Shown one piece after another: positions 1 through 5,658 of a DNA stretch of 10,096 nt. A model generated the notes under the pieces. It was not told the DNA's origin and did no database searches. It saw only the letters and a list, made by a program, of their open reading frames with translations. Origin of the DNA: an uncultured Pelagibacteraceae bacterium (GTDB lineage Bacteria; Pseudomonadota; Alphaproteobacteria; Pelagibacterales; Pelagibacteraceae); assembly GCA_902565325.1 (NCBI GenBank), contig CACFEM010000031.1:1-10096 (forward strand), read 5' to 3'. Position 1 is the first letter of the stretch. The number at the start of each line of letters is the position of its first letter. The position numbers and the translations under genes were made by a program.

Positions 1-219
1 ATGAATATTTGATAGGCTAACGGTGTCATGATCAACAATTCCCAGTTTCCCAATGCCAGATCGGGTTAAAAAATCAGCTGCTGGACATCCTAGACCACCC
101 ATCCCAATTATTAAAACCTTTGATTCTAGGATTTTTTTTTGTCCTAATGGACCTATATTTTTTAAAATTATTTGTCTAGAAAATTTATCTATTTCTTTTT
201 TGCTTAAATTTTTGCTCAT
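1..219 (-). CDS. ThiF/MoeB/HesA-family adenylyltransferase, N-terminal part (cut by window edge)
   Basis: This is the first 73 codons of an E1-like enzyme of the ThiF/MoeB/HesA family. These proteins adenylate the C-terminus of a ubiquitin-like sulfur carrier (MoaD or ThiS) for molybdopterin or thiamine synthesis. The visible part starts with an ATG and has the family's opening helix (FSRQIIL, residues 13-19). It then has the nucleotide-binding glycine loop GMGGLG (about residues 39-44) at the start of a Rossmann fold, and the D-H-D-T-V-S-L-S-N stretch near the cut. The rest, including the catalytic Cys and zinc-binding CxxC pairs, lies outside the window, so MoeB, ThiF and HesA cannot be told apart. 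Its ATG overlaps the dut stop codon as ATGA (216-219), so it is probably the last visible gene of the ubiE operon and translated by coupling. I am sure of the superfamily but not of the substrate. Confidence 0.85.
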   Translation of the reverse strand, partial: MSKNLSKKEIDKFSRQIILKNIGPLGQKKILESKVLIIGMGGLGCPAADFLTRSGIGKLGIVDHDTVSLSNIH

Positions 220-653
220 TTTCCTGTAGAGCCAAAACCACCTTCTCCTCTAATTGTTTCTGGTAGATCATCAGTTTCCTCAAGATCCATTTTAATTACA
301 GGAGTTAAAATCATTTGTGCTATTCTATCCTTATTATTTATCAAGAAATCATTTTTACCGTGATTAAAAAGGATTACTTTTATTTCTCCCCTGTAATCAC
401 TATCAATAGTTCCAGGTGTATTTAAAACACTTATACTGTTTTTTGCAGCTAAACCAGATCTTGGCCTTATTTGGATTTCGAAATCACTTGAAAATGCAAC
501 AGCAAGCCCTGTTGGAACTAAACATGATGAGTTTGGTTTAAGATTGATGGGTTCTTTTACTAATGCCATTAAATCCATGCCAGATGCACCTTCTGTTTTG
601 TAAGCAGGTAATTCAACCGCAGGGTCTAACTTTTTGATAAGAACTTTTGCCAT
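216..653 (-). CDS. dut: dUTP diphosphatase (dUTPase)
   Basis: Trimeric all-beta dUTPase that hydrolyses dUTP to dUMP and pyrophosphate. It keeps uracil out of DNA and supplies dUMP for thymidylate synthesis. At 145 residues it has the usual length. All five family motifs are present: GASGMDLMA (22-30); PRSGLA (64-69); GTIDSDYRG (81-89), with the presumed catalytic Asp84 and the uracil-stacking Tyr87; RIAQMI (110-115); and the C-terminal glycine-rich RGEGGFGSTG (135-144), which closes over the triphosphate. The ATG at 653 overlaps the coaBC stop codon (TAATG), and its TGA overlaps the next gene's ATG, so translation is probably coupled on both sides. A coaBC-dut pairing is also known in other proteobacteria, including E. 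coli. Nothing looks damaged. Confidence 0.97.
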   Translation of the reverse strand: MAKVLIKKLDPAVELPAYKTEGASGMDLMALVKEPINLKPNSSCLVPTGLAVAFSSDFEIQIRPRSGLAAKNSISVLNTPGTIDSDYRGEIKVILFNHGKNDFLINNKDRIAQMILTPVIKMDLEETDDLPETIRGEGGFGSTGK

Positions 654-1858
654 TAATTTAATTGATCAATTATTCTATCAACTATTTCATCAGAAATTCC
701 AGATTTTTTTTTATATGAAAGTTTTTCTTTTTTAACGTCTTTGTTTTTATAATGAATTGTTACCTCATTATAATCAGAATTAAATCCTATATCTTGATTT
801 GATACATCATTAGAAATTATCCAGTCACAATTTTTCTTGTTTAATTTTTCCTCTGCATTTTTATCGATCTGATTAGTTTCTGCTGCAAATCCTATTACAA
901 GTTCAGGTCTCATAGAGTTATGGTTAGACACATAATGAAGTATGTCTACATTCTTTTCTAAATTTAAGTTTAAGTTCTCTTGTTTTTTAATTTTATTTTC
1001 ATACTTTTTGTTAATCTTAAAATCAGCTACCGCAGCAGAAAAAATTGCTACATCAACAGGTAAATTTTCTTGAGTAGCAACTAACATTTCATCTGCTGTT
1101 TCAACTTTTATAAGATTAATATCTTTAGTTATTTCAAGATTAGTTGGACCTGATATTAATGTTGTATCAAAACCTTTTTTGGATAATGATTTTGCTAATT
1201 CATATCCTTGTTTGCCACTTGATTTATTTGTAATAAAACGAACTGGATCTATGTACTCATTAGTTGGACCTGCTGTAACTAATGCTTTAAATTTTTTATT
1301 ATTTTTTTGAGTTAAGAAATATTTATCAACTTCTTCAGCAATTACTGATGGGTCTGACATTTTACCCTCTCCATATTCGCCACATGCCATATCACCAACA
1401 TCTGGACCTATTAGTTTATATCCAAACCCTTTTAATTTTTTTATATTTGTTTTAGTAGTTGGATGCTCCCACATTCTTACATTCATTGCTGGTGCTAAAA
1501 TAATGTCTTTATCTGATGCCAAAACAACAGTGGATGCTAAATCATCAGTTGTTCCTTGAGCCAGTTTCGAAATTGTATTTGCCGTTGCAGGTGCAATTAC
1601 AATTATATCTGCCCATCTTGAAAGTGAAATATGATCCATTTCAGCCTCATTTTCTACACTAAATAAATCACTATAAACTTTACCTTGAGAAAGTGATGTT
1701 ACTGAAAGTGGAGTTACAAACTCTTTTGCACTTGTTGTAAGAATTGTCTTTATATCTGCACCATTCTTTTTAAAAAGCCTAATTGTTTCAAGACTTTTAT
1801 AAGCAGATATTCCTCCACAGATAATAAATAGTATTTTTTTATTTAACAAATTTTTCAT
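653..1858 (-). CDS. coaBC: Bifunctional phosphopantothenoylcysteine decarboxylase / phosphopantothenate-cysteine ligase
   Basis: Two-domain enzyme (Dfp) of coenzyme A synthesis. The CoaB half joins cysteine to 4'-phosphopantothenate using CTP, and the CoaC half decarboxylates the product with FMN to give 4'-phosphopantetheine. The N-terminal flavoprotein domain (about 1-185) has GGISAYK (15-21), the catalytic-type His76 in DHISLSR, the PAMN motif (123-126), and the active-site Cys159 in MACGEYGEGKM. The C-terminal ligase domain (about 190-401) opens with VTAGPTNEYIDPVRFITN, whose Asn211 matches the acyl-cytidylate-binding Asn of E. coli. It also carries the lysine-rich KIKK stretch (289-292) known to act in the second ligase half-reaction. 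The length of 401 residues is normal. It starts 8 bases after the ubiB stop codon and ends in a TAATG overlap with dut. Confidence 0.97.
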   Translation of the reverse strand: MKNLLNKKILFIICGGISAYKSLETIRLFKKNGADIKTILTTSAKEFVTPLSVTSLSQGKVYSDLFSVENEAEMDHISLSRWADIIVIAPATANTISKLAQGTTDDLASTVVLASDKDIILAPAMNVRMWEHPTTKTNIKKLKGFGYKLIGPDVGDMACGEYGEGKMSDPSVIAEEVDKYFLTQKNNKKFKALVTAGPTNEYIDPVRFITNKSSGKQGYELAKSLSKKGFDTTLISGPTNLEITKDINLIKVETADEMLVATQENLPVDVAIFSAAVADFKINKKYENKIKKQENLNLNLEKNVDILHYVSNHNSMRPELVIGFAAETNQIDKNAEEKLNKKNCDWIISNDVSNQDIGFNSDYNEVTIHYKNKDVKKEKLSYKKKSGISDEIVDRIIDQLN

Positions 1859-1866
1859 CTGCAGAA

Positions 1867-3435
1867 TTAAAATACTATAAGGCCAAAAATTACAAGAAGT
1901 AATAAACCAATAATAGATTGATTTCTAAATGCTATCATTTCTGATTTCTTATCATTCAGTGCTGTGTAAGAATTTGAATTTTGTGGAATTTGACCACTGG
2001 CTAAAAACGTTAATGCTTGATTTGCTTTATCCATAATCTCAGGAAACTCTGGTAAACGTTTAATAACTTCAGATGTATTTTTTAAAGTTTCATTCAGATT
2101 ATTAATTGGGTCTTTTGTTTCTTTAAGCCAATTTTCTAGCACAGGCTTTGAGGTTGTCCAAATATTTGTGTTTGGATTTAATTTTCTTGCCACACCTTCA
2201 ACAACAACCATAGTTTTTTGCAACATTAATAATTGAGGTTGAGTTTGCATATTAAATTTTTCTGTTACATCAAACAATTGTTTGAGTAATTTACCTCCTG
2301 AAATATCTTTTACTTCTTGACCAAATATAGGCTCACCAATAGATCTCAAAGCTTGAGCTAGATCATCGATTGGCACTTCTTTAGGAACTAATCCAGCAAC
2401 CAAGTGAACTTCAGCTACTTTGCGATAATCTCTTTGAATAAATCCAAATAAAATTTCTGCTAAAAACCTTTTACTAAGTTTATCTAATCTACCCATAATC
2501 CCAAAATCTATAGGGACAATCTGGCCACTATTATCAACAAAAATATTTCCTTGATGCATGTCTGCATGAAAAAAACCATCTCTTACAGCATGTCTTAAAA
2601 AATGTTGGATAATATCTTCAGCTATTTTATTAGTATCTAAATTTCTTTTCTTAAGCTCCTCCGCTTCTCTTATTGAAATTCCATCTATCCAATCCAAAGT
2701 CATTACATTTTCACTAGTAAAATTCCAATAAATCTCAGGAACTTTAAATCCAGCATCATTTTTTGTATTTTCTGCATATTCATTTGCTGCAGCAGCTTCG
2801 AATCTTAAATCCATTTCAAGATTAGTTATTTCTTTAAGTAAAAAAACAACTTCAACAAGTTTTAATCTTTTTGTTTTTTTTACAAACGACTCAATAATAA
2901 ATGCAAATAACATCATCGCATCTATTTCTTCATTGAATATTTTTTTTATATTTGGTCTTAAAATTTTTATTGCTACATCTTTAATAGTTCCATTGTCATT
3001 TATTTTTGCTTTATGAACTTGTGCAATCGAAGCAGCAGCAACTGGTTCACTTAAATCAATTATTGAATTAAATGCATCAACTCCAAGATCTTCTTTAATA
3101 ATTTCTTTAGCTTCATGAATTGAAAAAGGGGGTAATCGATCTTGAAGTTTTTCTAGCTTTAAAGATAATTCTTCTCCAATTATATCAGGTCTTGTAGCAA
3201 GAAATTGCCCAAGTTTGATGAAAGTTGTACCCATAGATTCTAATGACCTAGATAGTCTTTCTCCATCATCTTCAATTAAATTATTTTGTTCTCTTTTTTC
3301 AAATGAAATAGATAAAATTTGGAATAATATTGTTACAGCTAAAGGAGGTTTTTTAAATTTTGATGCAATTTTTAAAATATCTGATTTTGCAATTTTTCTT
3401 CCTAATTTAAATAAAGTAATAAGTTTTTTAATCAT
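1867..3435 (-). CDS. ubiB: UbiB, ABC1/ADCK-family atypical kinase-like protein for ubiquinone synthesis
   Basis: Membrane-associated member of the ABC1/ADCK/UbiB atypical kinase family. It is needed for ubiquinone synthesis, probably as an ATPase that helps lipid precursors reach the enzymes. Numbered from the ATG at 3435 (522 residues), it shows the family KLGQ motif (74-77), the alanine-rich nucleotide loop AAAS (133-136) in place of a glycine-rich loop, the VAIK lysine (157), the catalytic loop HADMHQGN (290-297) and DFG (310-312). The C-terminus is a hydrophobic segment of about 17 residues, a single predicted membrane anchor, where E. coli UbiB has two. Start choice: the frame is open to a TTG at 3447, but the ATG at 3435 forms a TAATG overlap with the ubiE stop codon and has GGAAAA just upstream, so it is preferred. 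It lies between ubiE and coaBC in the operon. Confidence 0.95.
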   Translation of the reverse strand: MIKKLITLFKLGRKIAKSDILKIASKFKKPPLAVTILFQILSISFEKREQNNLIEDDGERLSRSLESMGTTFIKLGQFLATRPDIIGEELSLKLEKLQDRLPPFSIHEAKEIIKEDLGVDAFNSIIDLSEPVAAASIAQVHKAKINDNGTIKDVAIKILRPNIKKIFNEEIDAMMLFAFIIESFVKKTKRLKLVEVVFLLKEITNLEMDLRFEAAAANEYAENTKNDAGFKVPEIYWNFTSENVMTLDWIDGISIREAEELKKRNLDTNKIAEDIIQHFLRHAVRDGFFHADMHQGNIFVDNSGQIVPIDFGIMGRLDKLSKRFLAEILFGFIQRDYRKVAEVHLVAGLVPKEVPIDDLAQALRSIGEPIFGQEVKDISGGKLLKQLFDVTEKFNMQTQPQLLMLQKTMVVVEGVARKLNPNTNIWTTSKPVLENWLKETKDPINNLNETLKNTSEVIKRLPEFPEIMDKANQALTFLASGQIPQNSNSYTALNDKKSEMIAFRNQSIIGLLLLVIFGLIVF

Positions 3436-4139
3436 TAAATTTTCCAACCACTATGAATTGAAACAATACCACCAGAAAGATTTCTATAAGAACATTTATG
3501 AAAATTATTTTTTTTCATTAACTCTATTAATTCGTCTTGATTAATAAATTGCTCAATACTTTTGATTAAATATTCGTAAGGTTCTTTTTCCCCAACTATA
3601 AACTGGCCAATTATAGGAATGAGTTTTGAATAATTTTTATATATAAAATCAAGATTTGAGTTTTGAATCTTAGAAAATTCTAGACACAGATAGCGTCCAC
3701 CAGGCTTTAAAACTCTATAGGCTTCAGAAAGTGCTTTATTTAAATTTTTAGTATTTCTTAACCCAAAGCTAATAGTGTAATAATCAAAAGTATTGTCTGT
3801 TATTGGTAATTTTTCTGCTGGAGAAATAACCCATTTTACATTTTTGTAATTAGATAATTTTTGTTTTCCTTGACTGACCATTCCTTTATTAGGGTCTACA
3901 CAAGTAATTTCAGCCTCTTTATTTGTGCTATCTAAAAATAACTTTCCAACATCTCCTGTTCCACACGCAACATCTATTAATTTTCTACTGTCTCTCGGAT
4001 TCATCATATTGATCAAACTTTTTTTCCAATATCTATGTACACCCATAGACATAAAGTCATTCATCAAGTCATATTTGTTGTAGACCTGATTAAATACATT
4101 TTCTACAAGTCCTTTTTTATTTTGAAGATTTTGTTGCAT
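3435..4139 (-). CDS. ubiE: Ubiquinone/menaquinone biosynthesis C-methyltransferase UbiE
   Basis: S-adenosylmethionine-dependent methyltransferase that adds the ring C-methyl group in ubiquinone synthesis (2-polyprenyl-6-methoxy-1,4-benzoquinol as substrate), and in menaquinone synthesis where that pathway exists. The 234 residues cover the whole family fold. The N-terminal VFNQVYNKYDLMNDFMSMGVHRYWK region (15-39) is a UbiE signature. It is followed by SAM motif I, LIDVACGTGD (54-63), the acidic VDPNKGM (81-87), the signature SFGLRNTKNLNKAL (124-137), and RVLKPGGRYLCLEFSK (142-157). It is the first gene of the minus-strand chain and diverges from mutM across 29 bases. Its stop codon overlaps the ubiB ATG as TAATG, a coupling that fits their shared pathway. 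No menaquinone genes are visible, so a ubiquinone role is the likelier one. Confidence 0.96.
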   Translation of the reverse strand: MQQNLQNKKGLVENVFNQVYNKYDLMNDFMSMGVHRYWKKSLINMMNPRDSRKLIDVACGTGDVGKLFLDSTNKEAEITCVDPNKGMVSQGKQKLSNYKNVKWVISPAEKLPITDNTFDYYTISFGLRNTKNLNKALSEAYRVLKPGGRYLCLEFSKIQNSNLDFIYKNYSKLIPIIGQFIVGEKEPYEYLIKSIEQFINQDELIELMKKNNFHKCSYRNLSGGIVSIHSGWKI

Positions 4140-4168
4140 AAAAAAATATATATTGAATATAGTATCAA
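4140..4168. promoter_or_regulatory. Short divergent promoter gap between ubiE and mutM
   Basis: Only 29 A/T-rich bases separate the divergent start codons of ubiE and mutM. A run of A's (4140-4146) is followed by TATATATT (4147-4154) and TATAGT (4158-4163), either of which could serve as a -10-like element. Any -35 elements would have to lie inside the 5' ends of the two genes, so the two promoters probably overlap and leaders must be very short. No convincing Shine-Dalgarno site precedes mutM. The existence of promoters here is inferred from the gene layout; the exact boxes are uncertain. Confidence 0.4.
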
Positions 4169-5032
4169 ATGCCAGAATTACCAGAAGTAGAAATTGTTAG
4201 ACAATCCCTTCATAAAAAGATCAAAAAAAAAAGCATAAAAAAAGTAATAATTAGAAACAGGAATTTAAGGTTTAAAATACCAAGTGATTTTGAAAGTTTT
4301 CTTAAAAATAAAAAAATAATTGAAGTTAGTAGATTTTCTAAATATTTAATCATTCATTTTCAAAATGAGGACTATTTTTTAATTCATTTAGGAATGTCAG
4401 GAACAATTCACATTCTTGATAAGAAAAAACCTCTAAAATTTACGAATACTAGTTTTTATCATTCACCCTTTTTACCTAAAAAACACAATCATGCAGAGTT
4501 TATATTTGATAGCTTGAAAGTAATTTATAATGATCCAAGACGCTTTGGATTTTTCGAAATAATCAAAAATCATCAAGATTTAGAGAAAAGATTTAAATCA
4601 ATGGGACCTGAGCCCTTTAGTGATAAATTTAACTTAAATTATGTAGTTAATTATTTTAAAAATAAAAATAAGGATATAAAAAGTTTTTTACTTGACCAGA
4701 GATTTGTTTCTGGAATAGGTAATATTTATGCAAGTGAAATTCTTTTCGCCAGTAAAATAAATCCATTTAAAAAGGCAAAAAGACTTAATAGAAATGAATG
4801 TTTAAATGTTATTTTAAATTCCAAGAAAATACTTGAACAGGCAATTAATAAGGGTGGTTCAAGTATTAGAGATTTTAAAGATATTTCAGGTAATAAAGGT
4901 AACTTTCAAAAGGAGTTTAAAGTTTATCAGCAAGAGGGAGCTGATTGTAAGCGTAAGAATTGCAAAGGTATTATAAAAAAAAAAATAACATCAAATAGGT
5001 CGACTTTTTTTTGTGTTTCTTGTCAAAAATAG
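4169..5032 (+). CDS. mutM: Formamidopyrimidine-DNA glycosylase (MutM/Fpg)
   Basis: Base-excision repair enzyme that removes 8-oxoguanine and formamidopyrimidines and then cuts the abasic site by beta/delta-elimination. The N-terminus MPELPEVE gives the catalytic Pro2 (exposed once Met is removed) with Glu3 and Glu6. Lys58 in RFSKYL, HLGMSG (73-78) and NDPRRFG (121-127) follow. The helix-two-turn-helix contains the conserved Asn185 in SGIGNIYASE (181-190). The C-terminal zinc finger has four cysteines (260, 265, 282, 285). The 287 residues exceed the roughly 270 of E. coli Fpg, partly through a lysine-rich stretch at about 85-107. It diverges from ubiE and is followed by rpsT, whose promoter begins about a dozen bases past the mutM stop codon. 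The Cys4 finger and glycosylase core favour MutM over endonuclease VIII (Nei). Confidence 0.97.
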   Translation: MPELPEVEIVRQSLHKKIKKKSIKKVIIRNRNLRFKIPSDFESFLKNKKIIEVSRFSKYLIIHFQNEDYFLIHLGMSGTIHILDKKKPLKFTNTSFYHSPFLPKKHNHAEFIFDSLKVIYNDPRRFGFFEIIKNHQDLEKRFKSMGPEPFSDKFNLNYVVNYFKNKNKDIKSFLLDQRFVSGIGNIYASEILFASKINPFKKAKRLNRNECLNVILNSKKILEQAINKGGSSIRDFKDISGNKGNFQKEFKVYQQEGADCKRKNCKGIIKKKITSNRSTFFCVSCQK

Positions 5033-5044
5033 TTAAATATTTAG

Positions 5045-5073
5045 TTGACCACTATAAATTCTCAAGCTATACC
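5045..5073 (+). promoter_or_regulatory. Putative sigma-70-type promoter of rpsT
   Basis: TTGACC at 5045-5050 matches the -35 consensus used by alphaproteobacterial housekeeping sigma factors. After a 17-base spacer comes TATACC (5068-5073), a fair -10; the overlapping CTATAC and GCTATA give spacers of 16 and 15. Transcription would then start at about 5079-5083. It lies in the 50-base gap between the mutM stop codon and the rpsT ATG, so rpsT can be expressed independently of mutM. The consequence for the leader is described under findings. Confidence 0.55.
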
Positions 5074-5082
5074 CCTGCGCAG

Positions 5083-5343
5083 ATGGCAAACACAAAATCA
5101 GCAATTAAGAGAATTAGAAGAATTTCTAAACAAACAGCGGTAAATAAAGCTAGAAAGAGCAGGTTTAGAAACGCTCTTAAGAAAATGAACCTTTTAATTG
5201 ATGGCAAAAAGAAAGATGAAGCTCTTAAATTTTTACCAAAGTTAAACTCTGAGTTGATGAAAATTGCAAAAACAGGAATAATAAAAAAACAAAATGCTTC
5301 TAGGAATGTTTCTAGAATTACAAAAAAAATTGCTGCAATCTAA
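5083..5343 (+). CDS. rpsT: Small ribosomal subunit protein bS20
   Basis: Primary 16S rRNA-binding protein of the 30S subunit, acting early in its assembly. The 86-residue product begins MANTKSAIKRIR, the standard start of S20, and is rich in Lys and Arg throughout. It consists of long helices and carries the family's C-terminal signature GIIKKQNASRNVSR (about 65-78). The frame is open upstream to a TTG at 5011 inside mutM, but the ATG at 5083 gives the correct N-terminus and family length. No Shine-Dalgarno site precedes it: the sequence immediately before is CCCCTGCGCAG, unusually G/C-rich for this region. An rpsT-dnaA neighbourhood is known in other alphaproteobacteria such as Caulobacter. 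Confidence 0.97.
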   Translation: MANTKSAIKRIRRISKQTAVNKARKSRFRNALKKMNLLIDGKKKDEALKFLPKLNSELMKIAKTGIIKKQNASRNVSRITKKIAAI

Positions 5344-5375
5344 AGGTTAGTTAAAATTTTTTTAAACAACTCCTG

Positions 5376-5384
5376 ATATCCACA
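5376..5384 (+). promoter_or_regulatory. DnaA-box-like 9-mer
   Basis: ATATCCACA differs from the classical E. coli DnaA box TTATCCACA only at the first base. It lies in the intergenic region 275 bases upstream of the dnaA start codon. A single box can arise by chance. The only other CACA-containing 9-mer in this gap, TAAATCACA at 5563-5571, is a poor match (three mismatches). Confidence 0.4.
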
Positions 5385-5448
5385 TTATATATTTAAGTTT
5401 TGTATTAAGTTACTATATTTAGATTTAGTAAATATTTGAATTATAGTC

Positions 5449-5467
5449 ATTCAATCTATATTTGATT
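5449..5467 (+). repeat. 19-bp direct repeat, copy 1
   Basis: ATTCAATCTATATTTGATT is repeated without mismatch at 5493-5511, 44 bases downstream (start to start). Its ends AATC and GATT are inverted relative to each other, giving it partial dyad character of the kind a dimeric DNA-binding protein could read. Related ATTCAAT(C/T) cores also occur at 5476 and 5509. Confidence 0.85.
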
Positions 5468-5479
5468 TAATTTTAATTC

Positions 5480-5495
5480 AATCAATTAATTGATT
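5480..5495. repeat. 16-bp perfect palindrome AATCAATTAATTGATT
   Basis: The palindrome is centred between 5487 and 5488 and sits between the two 19-bp repeats. Together with the flanking bases it forms another version of the pattern ATTCAATC...GATT with a different centre (5476-5495). It could be a protein-binding site or simply part of the repeat cluster. Confidence 0.7.
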
Positions 5496-5511
5496 CAATC
5501 TATATTTGATT
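5493..5511 (+). repeat. 19-bp direct repeat, copy 2
   Basis: Perfect second copy of ATTCAATCTATATTTGATT (first copy at 5449). It overlaps the right edge of the 16-bp palindrome by three bases, and a further degenerate core, ATTCAATT, starts at 5509. The cluster thus has four cores starting at 5449, 5476, 5493 and 5509, reminiscent of iterons. Confidence 0.85.
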
Positions 5512-5540
5512 CAATTTATAATTTTAAATTTAAGTTTTAT

Positions 5541-5638
5541 TTAGAACTATTTTTTTTAAATCTAAATCACAATCATAGATTTTATTTTTTTTTAAATTTC
5601 TTTATTAACTTGTTGCAAATTTTTTTAAATAGTTCTAA
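5541..5638. repeat. 12-bp inverted repeat flanking T-tract repeats upstream of dnaA
   Basis: The left arm TTAGAACTATTT (5541-5552) is the exact reverse complement of the right arm AAATAGTTCTAA (5627-5638), which ends 20 bases before the dnaA ATG. Inside lie a smaller inverted pair, AAATCTA (5558-5564) and TAGATTT (5576-5582), and the 11-mer TTTTTTTAAAT three times (starting at 5551, 5587 and 5620). The 74-base spacing between arms makes a simple transcription terminator unlikely; paired protein-binding sites or an unwinding-prone element are alternatives. Confidence 0.7.
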
Positions 5639-5658
5639 CTGAGATTTCCCCTTAAGTT

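Larger units (their letters stand above)
5344..5658. other. AT-rich intergenic region between rpsT and dnaA (candidate dnaA control region or origin)
   Basis: This 315-base stretch holds no gene I can support and no RNA I recognise. It is nearly all A and T. From left to right it has a weak imperfect hairpin just past rpsT (GG/CC plus AGTT/AACT within 5345-5373, no following U-run, so a doubtful terminator); a DnaA-box-like ATATCCACA; a cluster of ATTCAATC repeats with a 16-bp palindrome; and a 12-bp inverted repeat enclosing several T7AAAT tracts. No clear -35/-10 pair or Shine-Dalgarno site for dnaA could be picked out; CCCCTTAAGTT precedes its ATG. A role in dnaA autoregulation or as oriC is inferred from position and repeats only. 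Confidence 0.5.

Noticed and set aside
3436..3447. TTG start giving ubiB four extra N-terminal residues
   Set aside because: The ATG at 3435 overlaps the ubiE stop codon in the same TAATG manner as the coaBC-dut junction and has GGAAAA upstream; the TTG would need a 13-base overlap.
3215..3544. Plus-strand open frame of 109 codons across the ubiB-ubiE junction
   Set aside because: It is antisense to two well-conserved genes and shows no recognisable motif of its own.
5011..5082. Upstream extension of rpsT from a TTG inside mutM
   Set aside because: It would add residues unlike any S20 protein; the ATG at 5083 gives the standard MANTKSA start and the family length.
5345..5373. Hairpin after rpsT as an intrinsic terminator
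   Set aside because: The stem is short and interrupted (GG/CC plus AGTT/AACT), the loop is long, and no U-run follows; termination here is possible but not supported.
5467..5489. TTAA-spaced motifs resembling CtrA sites in the rpsT-dnaA gap
   Set aside because: No TTAA-N7-TTAA spacing was found, and TTAA is too frequent in such AT-rich sequence to mean anything alone.
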